64,000 bases of DNA from CAIVVT01 sp963823095 (lineage in GTDB: Bacteria > Acidobacteriota > Terriglobia > Bryobacterales > Bryobacteraceae): the NCBI GenBank assembly GCA_963823095.1, contig CAWGKI010000049.1, positions 682,001 to 746,000 on the forward strand, read 5' to 3'. The notes beneath the pieces are model-generated. The model was not told the DNA's origin. It did no database searches and saw only the letters and a program-made list of their open reading frames with translations. Numbering within the stretch: position 1 is the first letter of the stretch; each line of letters begins with the position of its first letter. Positions 35,228-44,942 of this stretch are shown one piece after another. The position numbers were made by a program, and so were the translations under genes.

Positions 35228-36028
35228 CTAATGCGTCATGCCATAAAGGATGTAATCGAGCCCTACTCTAAAGGCCATCGACGCGAACGGCTCAGGATAG
35301 TTCGGATCGTCGGCCCATTCCCACGCGTCGCCCAGGTGCATGTTGTGGCAGATGGCAACGATGATCCGGCCCTTATCGTCCCGGATGGCGCGCCACTTGG
35401 GTTGATAACCGTCCTTCTCATAGGTCCGCCCGGACCAGACATACTGCTCTCCGGGTATCTGCATTTTGTCGTCGATGTCGTAAAGCGTGTGGAAGATCTC
35501 GTCGCCACTCTGCAGGTCCTCGACGGGGCGGTCAGGCAGCACCTGCCGCATGCCGCTCAGGAAGTTCTCCCAGTCCTCGGTGCCGTGGAAATCGTCCACC
35601 ATCAGAAAGCCGCCTTTCAGCAAGTATTCCCGCAAGCGCTTTGCTTCGGCGTCGGTGAACGACCAGGTCTCCACCTGGACCGCATAGATCCATGGATAGT
35701 TGAAGATGTCGTCGGAATTCAGCGTGACTACCTGTTCGGTCGGCCGCCCGTCGATCCGGGTCAAGCGGTGCATGGCGATAAGGAACTGGCGGTCAGCCTT
35801 GGGATAGTCTCGCGACCAGGAACTGAACCCCCGGTAGCCGTGATGGCCGTAGCCGGAGACGCTCTGCATGTTTGCCGTGTAGGCCAGTCGCGACCAGTAG
35901 AATTCCGATTTGACGTTCGATGGCGAGTCGTCATCGCCGAAGCCGAAGTCCGCGCGCCGCTGGAATCCCTGCAACCCAGCAACTCCGGCGGCCACCAGGG
36001 TCACCAGTGCGACTTGCGACAGCTTCAT
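35228..36028 (-). CDS. Exported DUF4159 domain protein
   Basis: A 266-aa protein. The ATG at 36028 has GGAGG six bases upstream, and a signal-like segment (QVALVTLVAAGVAGLQGF) follows. EFYWSRLAYTANM and DYPKADRQFLIAMHRLT open the DUF4159 fold; ILFALNSDDIFNYPW-like text (VVTLNSDDIFNYPWIYAV) and YLLKGGFLMVDDFHG are its core, as is HNMHLGDAWEWADDP near the end. DUF4159 proteins go with MoxR/GATase-like clusters and have a GATase-like fold of unknown function. It lies just upstream of the large operon on the same strand, separated by 345 bases of repeat-rich sequence. Confidence 0.88.
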   Translation of the reverse strand: MKLSQVALVTLVAAGVAGLQGFQRRADFGFGDDDSPSNVKSEFYWSRLAYTANMQSVSGYGHHGYRGFSSWSRDYPKADRQFLIAMHRLTRIDGRPTEQVVTLNSDDIFNYPWIYAVQVETWSFTDAEAKRLREYLLKGGFLMVDDFHGTEDWENFLSGMRQVLPDRPVEDLQSGDEIFHTLYDIDDKMQIPGEQYVWSGRTYEKDGYQPKWRAIRDDKGRIIVAICHNMHLGDAWEWADDPNYPEPFASMAFRVGLDYILYGMTH

Positions 36029-36183
36029 GGAGGACCTCCGCGGGGGTGTGGAATTCGTGAGAGTACCGAACGCTTGCTGATTAGATGGGAAAACCCCGTC
36101 ATAGGTTGCAGGCGGGTCAAGATTGGCGCCGCGAGCTTGTTCGCGCCGTTTTGTGCGTGCGACTATGCAGGCAGGCGCGACCG

Positions 36184-36235
36184 GAGCCGATCTGGAGATC
36201 GGCGCTCCCGGGAACGCCGATCTCCAGATCGGCTC
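36184..36235. repeat. Perfect 21-base-arm palindrome (REP-like)
   Basis: GAGCCGATCTGGAGATCGGCG at 36184 and its exact complement at 36215-36235 flank the ten bases CTCCCGGGAA. The arms themselves contain nested GATCTGGAGATC symmetry. It sits between the divergent DUF4159 and copper oxidase genes, 57 bases before the oxidase ATG. No terminal T-run, so a REP-type element is likelier than a terminator. Confidence 0.6.
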
Positions 36236-36292
36236 GATTGGACGCAAAACCGGAGGCTCCAGTTAGCAGTTGACATTCGAGAGTGCGACACG

Positions 36293-37747
36293 ATGGTGAA
36301 TAGGCGCGATCTTCTTAAACTCGGCATGGGACTCGCACCTGCGGCGGCGCGGCGGCCTCTGCTTGCGCAAACGCGAGAGGGACCCGGCATGGCCATGCCG
36401 CAAGCCACGCAAGCCCCTGGCAAGAAGGCGGACTATACGCTTCGGATTGCCCCGGTTACCGTCGAGCTCGACCGCTCGCACATCTTGTCCACCGTCGGTT
36501 ACAACGGCACCGCGCCGGGGCCGGTGCTACGGATGCGGGAGGGGAGGCCAGTAACGGTAGATGTCATCAACGACACCGATACGCCTGAACTGGTGCATTG
36601 GCACGGCATGCTGATTCCGCCCGAGGTGGACGGCACCATGGAGGAGGGTTCGCCGTTCGTGGCCCCGCACAGCCGCTCTCAGATCCAACTCACGCCGGGC
36701 CCGGCGGGATCGCGCTGGTACCACTCCCATGCCATGGCGATGGATGACCTTCACAAGGGCGCGTATACCGGTCAGTTCGGCTTCGTTTACGTCGATGACG
36801 GTCACGATCCCGGCTCGTACGATCAGGAGCTCTTCCTCGCCCTGCGCGACTGGGAACCGTTCTTCACGGGCACGATGGACGACGATGACGACTACACGCA
36901 CGACGGTCCTCTACTGGAAAAACCAGCCACGTTGAACACCGATCCCGACGGGCTCGAAGTCGGCTCCATGACTTACTCGATCAACGATAAGGCACTTGGA
37001 TCCGGCGAGCCGATCCGTGTTCGCGAAGGTCAGCGGCTGTTGATTCACCTCCTGAACGCGAGCGCCATAGAGAACCGCCGTATCGCACTTGCCGGCCACA
37101 AGATGAAAGTGATTGCACTCGATGGGAACCCGGTACCGGCGCCTCAGACGATCGATTCCGTCTTCCTCGGCGCGGGCGAGCGCTGCGACGTGGTCGTCGA
37201 AATGAACCACCCGGGAGTCTGGATCCTCGGCTCTACGGAGAAGGCGATCCGCGAGTCTGGGCTCGGTGTGGTGGTGGAGTACTCCGGGCAGCACCGTCAG
37301 CCGAGTTGGGTCGATCCGCCGAGAACGCCGTGGGACTACACCATTTTCGGATCGGCCGGCTCCCGATCGCCCGCGCCTCAGCAGACGATCGAACTGACTT
37401 TCGAGAAGATCCCCGGCGGGGCGGGGAAGTTCAACCTCTGGCTCATTAACGGCAAGCCCTATCCGCATGAGCGTGAACTCGTGCTCGAACAAGGCACGCG
37501 CTATCGTCTGACGATGCGCAACCGCACCGATGACGCCCATCCCATGCATCTGCACCGGCATCTCTGGGAGCTGGTCGAGATCAATGGGAAGAAGACCGCC
37601 GGCATCGTCAAGGACACCGTGGTCGTCCCCTACTACGGCCGTGCGATTGTCGATTTCACCGCCAACCAGCCAGGCCTTTCACTATTCCACTGCCACATCC
37701 AACAGCACATGGATTACGGCTTCAAAGCTCTATTTCGCTATGCTTGA
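36293..37747 (+). CDS. Multicopper oxidase, Tat-exported
   Basis: A 484-aa three-domain multicopper oxidase, exported to the periplasm by a twin-arginine signal (NRRDLLKLG, residues 3-11). All four copper motifs are intact: HWHGMLIPPEVDG, WYHSHAM, HPMHLHRHLWEL and HCHIQQHMDYGF, the last with the type 1 Cys and His. A Met-containing segment (GPGMAMPQATQ) near the mature start and Asp/His-rich loops (DDDDDYTHDGP) suggest metal handling as in CueO-type enzymes. The ATG was chosen because it opens the Tat signal, with a weak upstream GAGTG. Likely roles are Cu(I) oxidation or phenol oxidation; the sequence does not decide. It is a single gene, divergent from DUF4159. Confidence 0.9.
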   Translation: MVNRRDLLKLGMGLAPAAARRPLLAQTREGPGMAMPQATQAPGKKADYTLRIAPVTVELDRSHILSTVGYNGTAPGPVLRMREGRPVTVDVINDTDTPELVHWHGMLIPPEVDGTMEEGSPFVAPHSRSQIQLTPGPAGSRWYHSHAMAMDDLHKGAYTGQFGFVYVDDGHDPGSYDQELFLALRDWEPFFTGTMDDDDDYTHDGPLLEKPATLNTDPDGLEVGSMTYSINDKALGSGEPIRVREGQRLLIHLLNASAIENRRIALAGHKMKVIALDGNPVPAPQTIDSVFLGAGERCDVVVEMNHPGVWILGSTEKAIRESGLGVVVEYSGQHRQPSWVDPPRTPWDYTIFGSAGSRSPAPQQTIELTFEKIPGGAGKFNLWLINGKPYPHERELVLEQGTRYRLTMRNRTDDAHPMHLHRHLWELVEINGKKTAGIVKDTVVVPYYGRAIVDFTANQPGLSLFHCHIQQHMDYGFKALFRYA

Positions 37748-38068
37748 CGCACGGATTTGGTCACGATTCGCGCGACACGACGATTGTGATTGCTATCGGT
37801 TGGAGGCGAAACACATTCCAACTATCTTTGGGGGGCAATTCCCGCACGGCGGATGGCCTCGCAAATTGAGCGTGAAGCTTTGATAGCGCCAGAGCGTGGC
37901 GTGGTGAAACCGCGCTTCGTGCGAGCCGCGTGCGCAACGCCGGCCGCGGCGACAAGTCCCTTCCGGAGCATTGTCCGCATCGCTCCGGCGGTGCCCTGGC
38001 CGAAAACGGCGTGTGCGCGAACAAATGCCTCCCCCCAGCGACGCGCAAAGTGAGGTCTAATCAAGAAA
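37748..38068. other. Intergenic region before the xylan-use genes
   Basis: About 320 bases with no convincing gene. The part at 37870-38060 is GC-rich with short self-complementary stretches. The promoter of the GH3 gene should lie here, but no -35/-10 pair stands out. Confidence 0.35.
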
Positions 38069-40418
38069 ATGCTTCACCCTGCGAAAAAGTCCAAACGGCC
38101 CGACTCGAAGGCGGCCACCCCCCGTTCCGCCGCCGCTCCCTACACCAACTCGCGGCTGAGTCCAGAAAAGAGAGTTCGGGATCTACTGTCCCGAATGACC
38201 CTGGAAGAGAAGGCCGCCCAGATGATGTGCGTCTGGCAGGATAAGGCCAAGACGCTGCTCGACGCCGAGGGCAACTTCGACGCAGCGAAGGCGCGAACCG
38301 CTTTCAAAACGGGGCGCGGAATCGGCCAGGTAGGCCGGCCGAGCGACGCGGGCAAGGGCAAGAACGCGCGCGAGATGGCGGAGCTGACCAACGCTATCCA
38401 GCGCTTTTTCCGTGAAGAGAGCCGGCTGGGCATTCCGGTGATTTTCCACGAGGAGTGTCTGCACGGGCACGCGGCAGTCGGCGGGACGAGCTTCCCGCAA
38501 CCGATTGCGTTGGGCGCGTCGTTCGATCCGAAACTGGTGGAAGCGCTGTTTACCATGACGGCGCTGGAGGCGCGTTCGCGGGGAACGCACCAGGCGCTGA
38601 CGCCGGTGGTGGACGTGGCGCGCGAGCCGCGCTGGGGCCGCGTCGAAGAGACCTACGGCGAGGACCCGTACCTGGTGACGCAGATGGGCATCGCCGCCGT
38701 GCGCGGGTTCCAGGGCGATGCCAGCTTCCAGGACAAGACGCGGGTGATCGCCACGCTGAAGCACTTCGTGGGACACGGCCAGCCCGAGTCGGGGATGAAT
38801 TGCGCGCCAGCGAACGTAAGCTTGCGCGTTCTGCGCGAAACGTTTCTGCAACCTTTCAAGGACGCGCTGCACAAGGGCGGCGCGATCTCGGTAATGGCCT
38901 CGTACAACGAGGTCGACGGCGTGCCGTCGCACGCCAACAGGTGGCTGCTGCGCGACGTGCTGCGCAAGGAATGGGGCTTCAAGGGCTTCATCGTGTCCGA
39001 CTATTACGCAATCTGGGAATTGGGCTATCGCCCCGACACGCACGGACACTTCGTGGCGAAGGACAAGAAGGAATCGTGCCGGCTGGCGGTGGAAGCGGGC
39101 GTCAACATCGAGTTGCCGGAGCCGGATTGCTATCTCCACCTGGTGGAGCTGGTGAAGAAGGGCGAGTTGAAGGAGAAACAGCTCGACGAACTGGTGGCGC
39201 CGATGCTGGAGTGGAAGTTCAAGCTGGGGCTGTTTGACGATCCGTATGTCGATCCGGAGACGGCGGCGCAGGTAGTGGGCTGCGAGGCGCACAGCGCGCT
39301 GGCGCTGCAGGCGGCGCGGGAATCGATCGTGCTGCTGAAGAATGACAACGGGCTGGCGCCGCTGAATCTCGACGCGATCAAGCGCATCGCGGTGATCGGG
39401 CCGAACGCCGATCGCAGTCTGCTCGGCGGCTACAGCGGCGTGCCGGACCATAACGTCACCGTGCTCGAAGGAATCACGCGGCGTGCGAAGGAACACGGCG
39501 TGAAGGTGCTCTATAGCGAAGGCTGCAAGATCACAATCGGCGGCAGTTGGAACCAGGACTCGGTGACGCCGAGCGATCCGGCGGAGGACCGCAAGCAGAT
39601 CGCCGAGGCCGTGAAAGTGGCGCGCAAGGCCGACGTGATCGTGCTCGCCATCGGCGGCAACGAGCAGACCTCGCGCGAGGCGTGGGGACTGAACCACATG
39701 GGCGACCGGACGTCGCTCGATCTGATCGGCCGGCAGGAAGAGCTGATCCAGGCCATGGTGGCGACGGGCAAGCCGGTGATCGCATTCCTGTTCAACGGGC
39801 GCCCGCTGTCCGATCAACTCGCTGGCCAAGAGCGTGCCCGTGATCTACGAGTGCTGGTATCTGGGTCAGGAGACGGGCCACGCGGTTGCCGACGTGCTGT
39901 TCGGCGCGCATAATCCGGGCGGCAAGCTGCCGATCTCGATTCCGCGGTCGGCGGGTCACGTGCCGGTGTTTTACAACTACAAGCCCTCGGCGCGGCGCGG
40001 CTATCTGTTCGACGACGTCACGCCGCTGTTCGCGTTCGGGTACGGACTGAGCTACACCACGTTCGCGCTGGCCAATCAGCGGCTGACCAAGAAGCGCATC
40101 GCGGTGAATGGCTCGACGAAGGTGCTCGTCGATGTGACCAACACCGGGAAGCGCGCGGGGAGCGAGGTCGTACAGCTCTACATTCGCGACCTCGTCAGTT
40201 CCGTCACGCGGCCGGTCAAGGAGCTGCGCGGGTTCCAGAGAGTCACGTTGCAGCCCGGCGAGACGCAGACGGTTGCGTTCGACATCACGCCCGAGTCGCT
40301 GGCTTTCTACGACATCGACTATAAGTACGTCGTGGAGCCTGGCGATTTTGAGGTGATGGTCGGCACTTCGTCGCGCGACGACGACCTGCAGAAGCTGAAG
40401 CTGACGGTGACCAAATAG
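38069..40418 (+). pseudogene. GH3 beta-glucosidase/beta-xylosidase, one frameshift
   Basis: About 780 codons in two frames. The first part has the GH3 hallmarks: LSRMTLEEKAAQM, HEECLHGHAAVGGTSFPQP, VVDVAREPRWGRVEETYGED, TLKHFVGHGQ and KGFIVSDYYAI, whose Asp is the nucleophile. The frame breaks at about 39820-39834, where NGRPLS should run into LAKSVPVIYECWYLGQETG. The rest, with GGKLPISIP, FAFGYGLSYT and a fibronectin-like end, is in the shifted frame. There is no signal peptide, so it would act in the cytoplasm on imported oligosaccharides. It is followed by a GPH transporter and a GH10 xylanase, so beta-xylosidase is likely. One indel restores it. Confidence 0.8.
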
Positions 40419-40445
40419 GCGCGGCGCGGAGTCAATCGAGGACGT

Positions 40446-41801
40446 ATGACACAGAGACTTTCGGTTACCGAGAAGGTCGGTTACGGCCTGGGCGACATGG
40501 CTGCGAATTTCATCTTCCAGTCGTTGATGGCGCTCCAGTTCAGCTTTTACACCGACACGTTCGGGCTGACGGCGGCGCAGGCGGGCACGCTGTTTCTGGT
40601 GGTGGGCCTCGCGGCGGCGGCGATCAACCCGGTGATGGGAGTGATCGCCGACAGGACCAACACGCGCTGGGGCAAGTTCCGGCCGTGGCTGCTGTGGACG
40701 GCGGTGCCGTTCGGGATCATTACGATCCTGACCTTCTCGACGCCCAACTTCAGCCCGGGTTCGAAGCTCATCTACGCGTGGATCACTTACAGCCTGCTGC
40801 GGCTGGTGTACGTGATCAACAACGTGCCGTACGCGTCGCTGACGGGGGTGATCACGGGCGATCCCGACGAGCGGACGAGCCTGTCGTCGTACCGCCAGAT
40901 CTTCGCCAATAGCGCGGCGCTGATCGTGCTGGGCCTGGCGATTCCGATGCGGGACTACTTCGGCAAGGGCGATACCGCCGCGGGCTACCAGTGGACGATG
41001 GGCATCTTTTCGGCGCTGATGGTGGTGTTTTTCCTCGTCTCCTTTGCCACCACGAAGGAGCGCATCCAGCCCGATCCCGGGCAGAAGACGTCGCTGAGCA
41101 CGGACCTCGGCGATCTGTTCAGGAACGGCCCGTGGATCGCGCTGTTCCTGGTCACCACCTTTTACTTCGCGGCGCTGGCGATCAGAGGCAGCGTGATGCT
41201 GCCGTTCTTCAAGTACTGCGCGGGCAACGAGCATTTATTCAGCTGGTTCAACGCTCTCGGCCTCGCTTCCCTGCTGCTGGGCGTCTCGTGTTCGAACTCG
41301 CTCGCCGCGCGGATGGGGAAGCGCAATCTGTTCATCGCGAGCATGGTGCTCGCGACGGTGCTGACCGCGGCGCTGTTGATCCTTCCGCCGACGTCGATGG
41401 TGGCGCTGTTCGCCTGCGAGGGGTTGCGACAGTTCTTCTTCGGCTTCTCCTGCCCGCTGCTGTGGGCGATGATCGCCGACGTGGCCGACTACGGCGAGTG
41501 GAAGACAGGACGCCGCGCGACGGCAACGGTGACCTCCGCCGTGGTGTTCGCACTGTGGGCGGGGCTGGCGCTTGGCGGCGCGATCTCCGGCTGGTTGTTC
41601 TCGTCCTATGGCTATGTGCCGAACGCCGCGCAGACGGCGGTCGCGCTGACGGGCATACGCATGACGGCCAGCGTCTATGCGGGATTGGCATTCGCCGCGA
41701 CGGCGGGCTGCCTGTTCTTCTACCCGATCACGCGCGAAGTCAATCGCAAGGTGGCCGACGAGTTGAGTGAGCGGCGCAAGAGGTACGCGCCGGCCTCGTA
41801 A
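40446..41801 (+). CDS. GPH-family sugar:cation symporter
   Basis: A 451-aa transporter with about 12 membrane segments. SVTEKVGYGLGDMAANFIF and INPVMGVIADRTNTRWGKFRPWLLW are signatures of the glycoside-pentoside-hexuronide:cation symporter family (MelB/XynP-like). The conserved NNVPYASLTGVITGDPDERT loop follows. It begins 28 bases after the GH3 gene with GAGG upstream and is followed by the xylanase, so xylo-oligosaccharide uptake is the likely role. Substrate and coupling ion are inference. Confidence 0.88.
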   Translation: MTQRLSVTEKVGYGLGDMAANFIFQSLMALQFSFYTDTFGLTAAQAGTLFLVVGLAAAAINPVMGVIADRTNTRWGKFRPWLLWTAVPFGIITILTFSTPNFSPGSKLIYAWITYSLLRLVYVINNVPYASLTGVITGDPDERTSLSSYRQIFANSAALIVLGLAIPMRDYFGKGDTAAGYQWTMGIFSALMVVFFLVSFATTKERIQPDPGQKTSLSTDLGDLFRNGPWIALFLVTTFYFAALAIRGSVMLPFFKYCAGNEHLFSWFNALGLASLLLGVSCSNSLAARMGKRNLFIASMVLATVLTAALLILPPTSMVALFACEGLRQFFFGFSCPLLWAMIADVADYGEWKTGRRATATVTSAVVFALWAGLALGGAISGWLFSSYGYVPNAAQTAVALTGIRMTASVYAGLAFAATAGCLFFYPITREVNRKVADELSERRKRYAPAS

Positions 41802-41834
41802 AGTCCATTGACGGTGGAAGGAGCGTTCGATTCC

Positions 41835-42965
41835 ATGTTACGTTTACACGCTGTGCTCGTTGGCTTGGCCGTGGGCGGTCTGGCCGTCTGCGCCCCGTTG
41901 CCCGCGCAGACGACTTTGAAGGATGCCTACCAGGGTGTTTTTCGCATTGGCGTGGCACTCAACCCGGCGCTGTTTACCGAGTCCGACGCGCGCGGAGCGG
42001 CACTGGTGAAAGAGCAGTTCAACAGCATCACTCCCGAGAACGACCTCAAGTGGGAGAAGGTCCACCCCAAGGACGGGACCTACGACTTCGCCGGCGGGGA
42101 TCGCTATGTGGCCTTCGGCGAGCGCAACCACATGTTCATCATCGGCCACTGTCTGGTCTGGCACAGCCAGACTCCGAAGTGGGTATTCGAAGATGGCCAG
42201 GGCCACCCGGCTACTCGCGAGCAATTGCTGGAACGCATGCGCGACCACATCCACACGGTCGTGGGGCGCTACAAAGGGCGCGTGGGTGGCTGGGACGTGG
42301 TGAACGAAGCGCTGAACGACGACGGAACGCTGCGCCAGTCGCCGTGGCTGAAGATCATCGGCGAGGATTTCATTGCCAAGGCGTTCCAGTTCGCTCACGA
42401 GGCCGACCCGGCGGCGCAGCTTTACTACAACGACTATTCGCTCGAGAACGAGTCGAAGCGCAACGGAATGGTCGAACTGGTCAAGAAGCTGAAGGCGCAG
42501 GGCGCGCCCATTTACGGCGTCGGAACTCAGGGGCACTGGCAGTTGGATGGGCCGGCGGCCAGCAGCATCTCCGAGACGCTCGATGCGATCGCGGGTCTCG
42601 GTGTCAAGGCGATGGTCACCGAACTGGACATCGACGTATTGCCCTCGGCGTGGGCCCACACGGCGGACGTCGGCGCCAGGACCAAGGCCGAGGGGCCGGA
42701 CTTCGCGCGTCTCAACCCCTATCCCAAGGAGTTGCCCGCCGAGGTGCAGCAGCGCCTGACCGAACGCTACGGCGAGATCTTCAAAGTCTTCGTGCGGCAT
42801 TCGAAGACGATTGAGCGCGTGACGTTCTGGGGTCTCACGGACGCCTCCTCCTGGTTGAACAACTTCCCCGTGCGCGGGCGTACGGCCTACCCGCTGCTGT
42901 TCGACCGCGCGGGTCAGCCGAAGCCCGCCTTCGCGGCCGTGATCGCGGCGGCCAAGAGCCGGTAA
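41835..42965 (+). CDS. GH10 endo-1,4-beta-xylanase, exported
   Basis: A 376-aa GH10 enzyme that cuts xylan backbones outside the cytoplasm. The ATG with GAAGGAG 11 bases upstream starts a signal peptide ending near APLPAQ; a TTG 27 bases earlier was rejected. FNSITPENDLKWEKVHP and GHCLVWHSQTPKW are substrate-site segments. The acid/base Glu is in WDVVNEALND (about residue 157) and the nucleophile Glu in MVTELDIDVL (about 267); WGLTDASSWL closes the barrel. Length is normal and there is no carbohydrate-binding module. It completes the three-gene xylan locus. Confidence 0.92.
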   Translation: MLRLHAVLVGLAVGGLAVCAPLPAQTTLKDAYQGVFRIGVALNPALFTESDARGAALVKEQFNSITPENDLKWEKVHPKDGTYDFAGGDRYVAFGERNHMFIIGHCLVWHSQTPKWVFEDGQGHPATREQLLERMRDHIHTVVGRYKGRVGGWDVVNEALNDDGTLRQSPWLKIIGEDFIAKAFQFAHEADPAAQLYYNDYSLENESKRNGMVELVKKLKAQGAPIYGVGTQGHWQLDGPAASSISETLDAIAGLGVKAMVTELDIDVLPSAWAHTADVGARTKAEGPDFARLNPYPKELPAEVQQRLTERYGEIFKVFVRHSKTIERVTFWGLTDASSWLNNFPVRGRTAYPLLFDRAGQPKPAFAAVIAAAKSR

Positions 42966-43476
42966 CAGGCGCCGGAACCTGCGGGGCGAACGAAGGGCAC
43001 GCTCCGCAAGGCGTTATTCCGCGGAGATGTGGAACGCTTCAGCGTCCTGACGAATCGGGTAGGCGCCCGGAGTCCGGGCGTCCTCTTAGGTCCAGCCGAG
43101 CAGCTTGACAATGCCTGGGTCCCGGCATCTTCGATGACATCACCAGGACAATCGCTTCTTGGTGGGCCGTTTGGGTCGCCAATCTCGATTGGGAACGGTG
43201 GGGCGTCGGCAATTGCGAGCCAGATGTTCTTCTGCTCCATTGGTGCCGAGAAGAAGAGACAGTACGTTACCAGCCCAGATTCCAGTGCCATCCCTGTCTT
43301 CGCATCAAGCAAGCTGCATTCGTACAGGAGCGCCGGATGTCCACGTCCCTATTAAACCCACACGCAGGTTGCCATCATCTTTCGGAACTGCTATCGATCG
43401 AGAAGAGGCTTCTACTTGCGGAGGGTTCAGGTTACGCTGAGCGCAGCTGAAGTAGGTGCAAGAGTTGGAGCTGTCC
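42966..43476. other. Intergenic region, possible gene remnant
   Basis: About 510 bases. A minus-strand frame at 43080-43312 (with LVTYCLFFSAPMEQKNIWLAI, here noted only as hydrophobic then charged) looks faintly protein-like but has no start signal or family. Nothing else was found. Confidence 0.3.
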
Positions 43477-43917
43477 ATGAAAAGGCCCATCCCGGTGGAA
43501 TCTGCCTCTGCATTGATCGACGAGAAGATCAAGGAACTTGGGGATTGGCGCGGGAAGACGCTCGCGAAAGTGCGCAGAATCATACACGAGGCGGACCCTG
43601 AGATCGTCGAAGAGTGGAAGTGGATGGGGACTCCAATCTTCTCCCACGACGGCATCGTCTGCACGGGAGAGACGTACAAGAACGTCGTCAAGATGACCTT
43701 TGCCAAGGGAGCTGCGTTGAAGGACCCATCAGGTCTATTCAACTCCAGCCTCGACGGGAATGTCAGGCGCGCCATCGACATCCACGAAGGCGACAAGGTC
43801 GATGAGGCTGCCTTGAAGGATCTCATCCGCGCCGCGGTGGATCTCAATCTCCTGGTCAAGAGCAAGCCAAAGTCCAAGCCGAAGCGCCGGCCCGCGAGCG
43901 GCAAGCGGGCCGACTAG
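43477..43917 (+). CDS. DUF1801 domain protein
   Basis: A 146-aa cytoplasmic protein. The ATG at 43477 has GGAG seven bases upstream; an in-frame GTG 21 bases earlier is less likely. KVRRIIHEADPEIVEEWKW, then TPIFSHDGIVCTGETYKN and KMTFAKGAAL are the DUF1801 core; the ending is a Lys/Arg/Pro tail (KSKPKSKPKRRP), as is common in the family. The fold resembles iron-chaperone and YdhG proteins, but function is unproven. A structured element lies 54 bases after its stop. Confidence 0.88.
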   Translation: MKRPIPVESASALIDEKIKELGDWRGKTLAKVRRIIHEADPEIVEEWKWMGTPIFSHDGIVCTGETYKNVVKMTFAKGAALKDPSGLFNSSLDGNVRRAIDIHEGDKVDEAALKDLIRAAVDLNLLVKSKPKSKPKRRPASGKRAD

Positions 43918-43970
43918 CTTCATCGCAGGTCCCAGCGATATCTCCTCCCGTAGCTGCCCGTAGCAGAAAA

Positions 43971-44065
43971 CCCGATCCGGCGAAGTTCGGCGGATGGGTC
44001 CGGTAAGTGATTGAATGTAAAGGGGAGACTCTTGGAGAACCGCCGAATCTCGGCGGTTTTCGATT
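43971..44065 (+). ncRNA. Candidate structured 3' element, copy B
   Basis: Follows the DUF1801 gene on the same strand. It opens with ATCCGGCGAAGTTCGGCGGAT (43976-43996, split by a few mismatches), has a 40-base middle with TTGAATGTAAAG, and ends with AACCGCCGA / TCGGCGGTT around an ATC loop (44038-44058) and TTTCGATTTTT. The last hairpin and T-run are a textbook rho-independent terminator. Spacing and layout match copy A at 35115-35216, with paired changes in the arms. Confidence 0.5.
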
Positions 44066-44429
44066 TTTGCCACGTCTTTTCGCATGCACTTATAGCGTCC
44101 TCGGCAGACCACCGGCATCGCCAGACCCTTGCGTCGCGCAGCTACCATGATGCAGGAGACGTACCACCGATGCGCCTGCCGCTCTGCGCGGTGGCCGCCG
44201 TCCCCTATTTCCCAAAGTTAGGAAACCAATGTCATGGCGACTGCCGCCCAAAAGATGGCCGACCAAGCCAACGCTTAGCACTCCACCGGGCCTCGCACCG
44301 AGCAGGGCAAAGCTCGTTCCTCCCAAAACCCGAGAACCAGAACTGGGGCCAGAGGTCTTGCGGGACCGCGAAATCGCACGGGACTCCAAGTCCGGCAGCA
44401 GGGCCACTCCGAGACCCCGACGCAACCCG
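44066..44429. other. Intergenic region with no recognised feature
   Basis: About 360 bases between the structured element and the TfoX-like gene, which ends here from the other side. No gene, RNA or clear repeat was seen. Confidence 0.35.
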
Positions 44430-44942
44430 CTAAGATCTATGGCCCCCTTCCGCGGCGTTCTTTTGCCCCTTCGCTCGCATCGAGGATTTCGACGCCTTCT
44501 TGGCGCCAGATCCAACGGTTCTCCGGGTGCCCGGCACCTTGCCGATTCTGGGATCGCCCGCGGCGATCAACTCGCAGGCGCGTAGCGCGGCATGTTCGAA
44601 ATCCGGCGCTTCGACGGGAAGGATTTGCCAGCCTGTCACCTCTTTCCCGAGTGCCCGAATCGATCGCATGTTGGGAAACTCGCTGCGCAAACTCTCGTGG
44701 TGCCGCGCAGTGGTGGCGAGCCACACACCGTTGTCGGAAGTGTCACCGGGTTTCTCGCGCAACACCAGGACAATCTTGTCCTCAACATAGACCGCGAGAC
44801 AACCGAACATGGGGCGAGTCCAGGGCGAAAGCGCAGCAAGCGCGTCCAGCACAAACTCATATGGGACCCTCTTGCGCTTCTTTACCGCGAGCAGAGTGTC
44901 ATCCAGCGGCCGTGCGGGCGTTGCGCGACGGGGTGCCGGCAT
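44430..44942 (-). CDS. TfoX N-terminal-domain-like protein
   Basis: A 170-aa protein. Residues 24-130 (VPYEFVLDALAALSPWTRPMFGCLAVYV, REKPGDTSDNGVWLATT, then GWQILPVEAPDFEHAALRACEL) follow the TfoX_N pattern of a small alpha/beta domain. The tail is Lys/Ala-rich (GAKKASKSSMRAKGQK). In Gammaproteobacteria TfoX affects competence, but stand-alone TfoX_N proteins in other phyla have no established role. Start by ATG; no strong ribosome-binding site is visible. Confidence 0.7.
   Translation of the reverse strand: MPAPRRATPARPLDDTLLAVKKRKRVPYEFVLDALAALSPWTRPMFGCLAVYVEDKIVLVLREKPGDTSDNGVWLATTARHHESLRSEFPNMRSIRALGKEVTGWQILPVEAPDFEHAALRACELIAAGDPRIGKVPGTRRTVGSGAKKASKSSMRAKGQKNAAEGGHRS

Noticed and set aside
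38183..39829. 548-codon minus-strand open frame
   Set aside because: Opposite the GH3 gene, which has clear motifs; this frame has none.
39792..41234. 480-codon minus-strand open frame
   Set aside because: Shadow of the GH3 end and the GPH transporter; Arg/His-rich without domain content.
43080..43312. Possible minus-strand gene fragment after the xylanase
   Set aside because: A weakly protein-like stretch only, with no start signal and no family.
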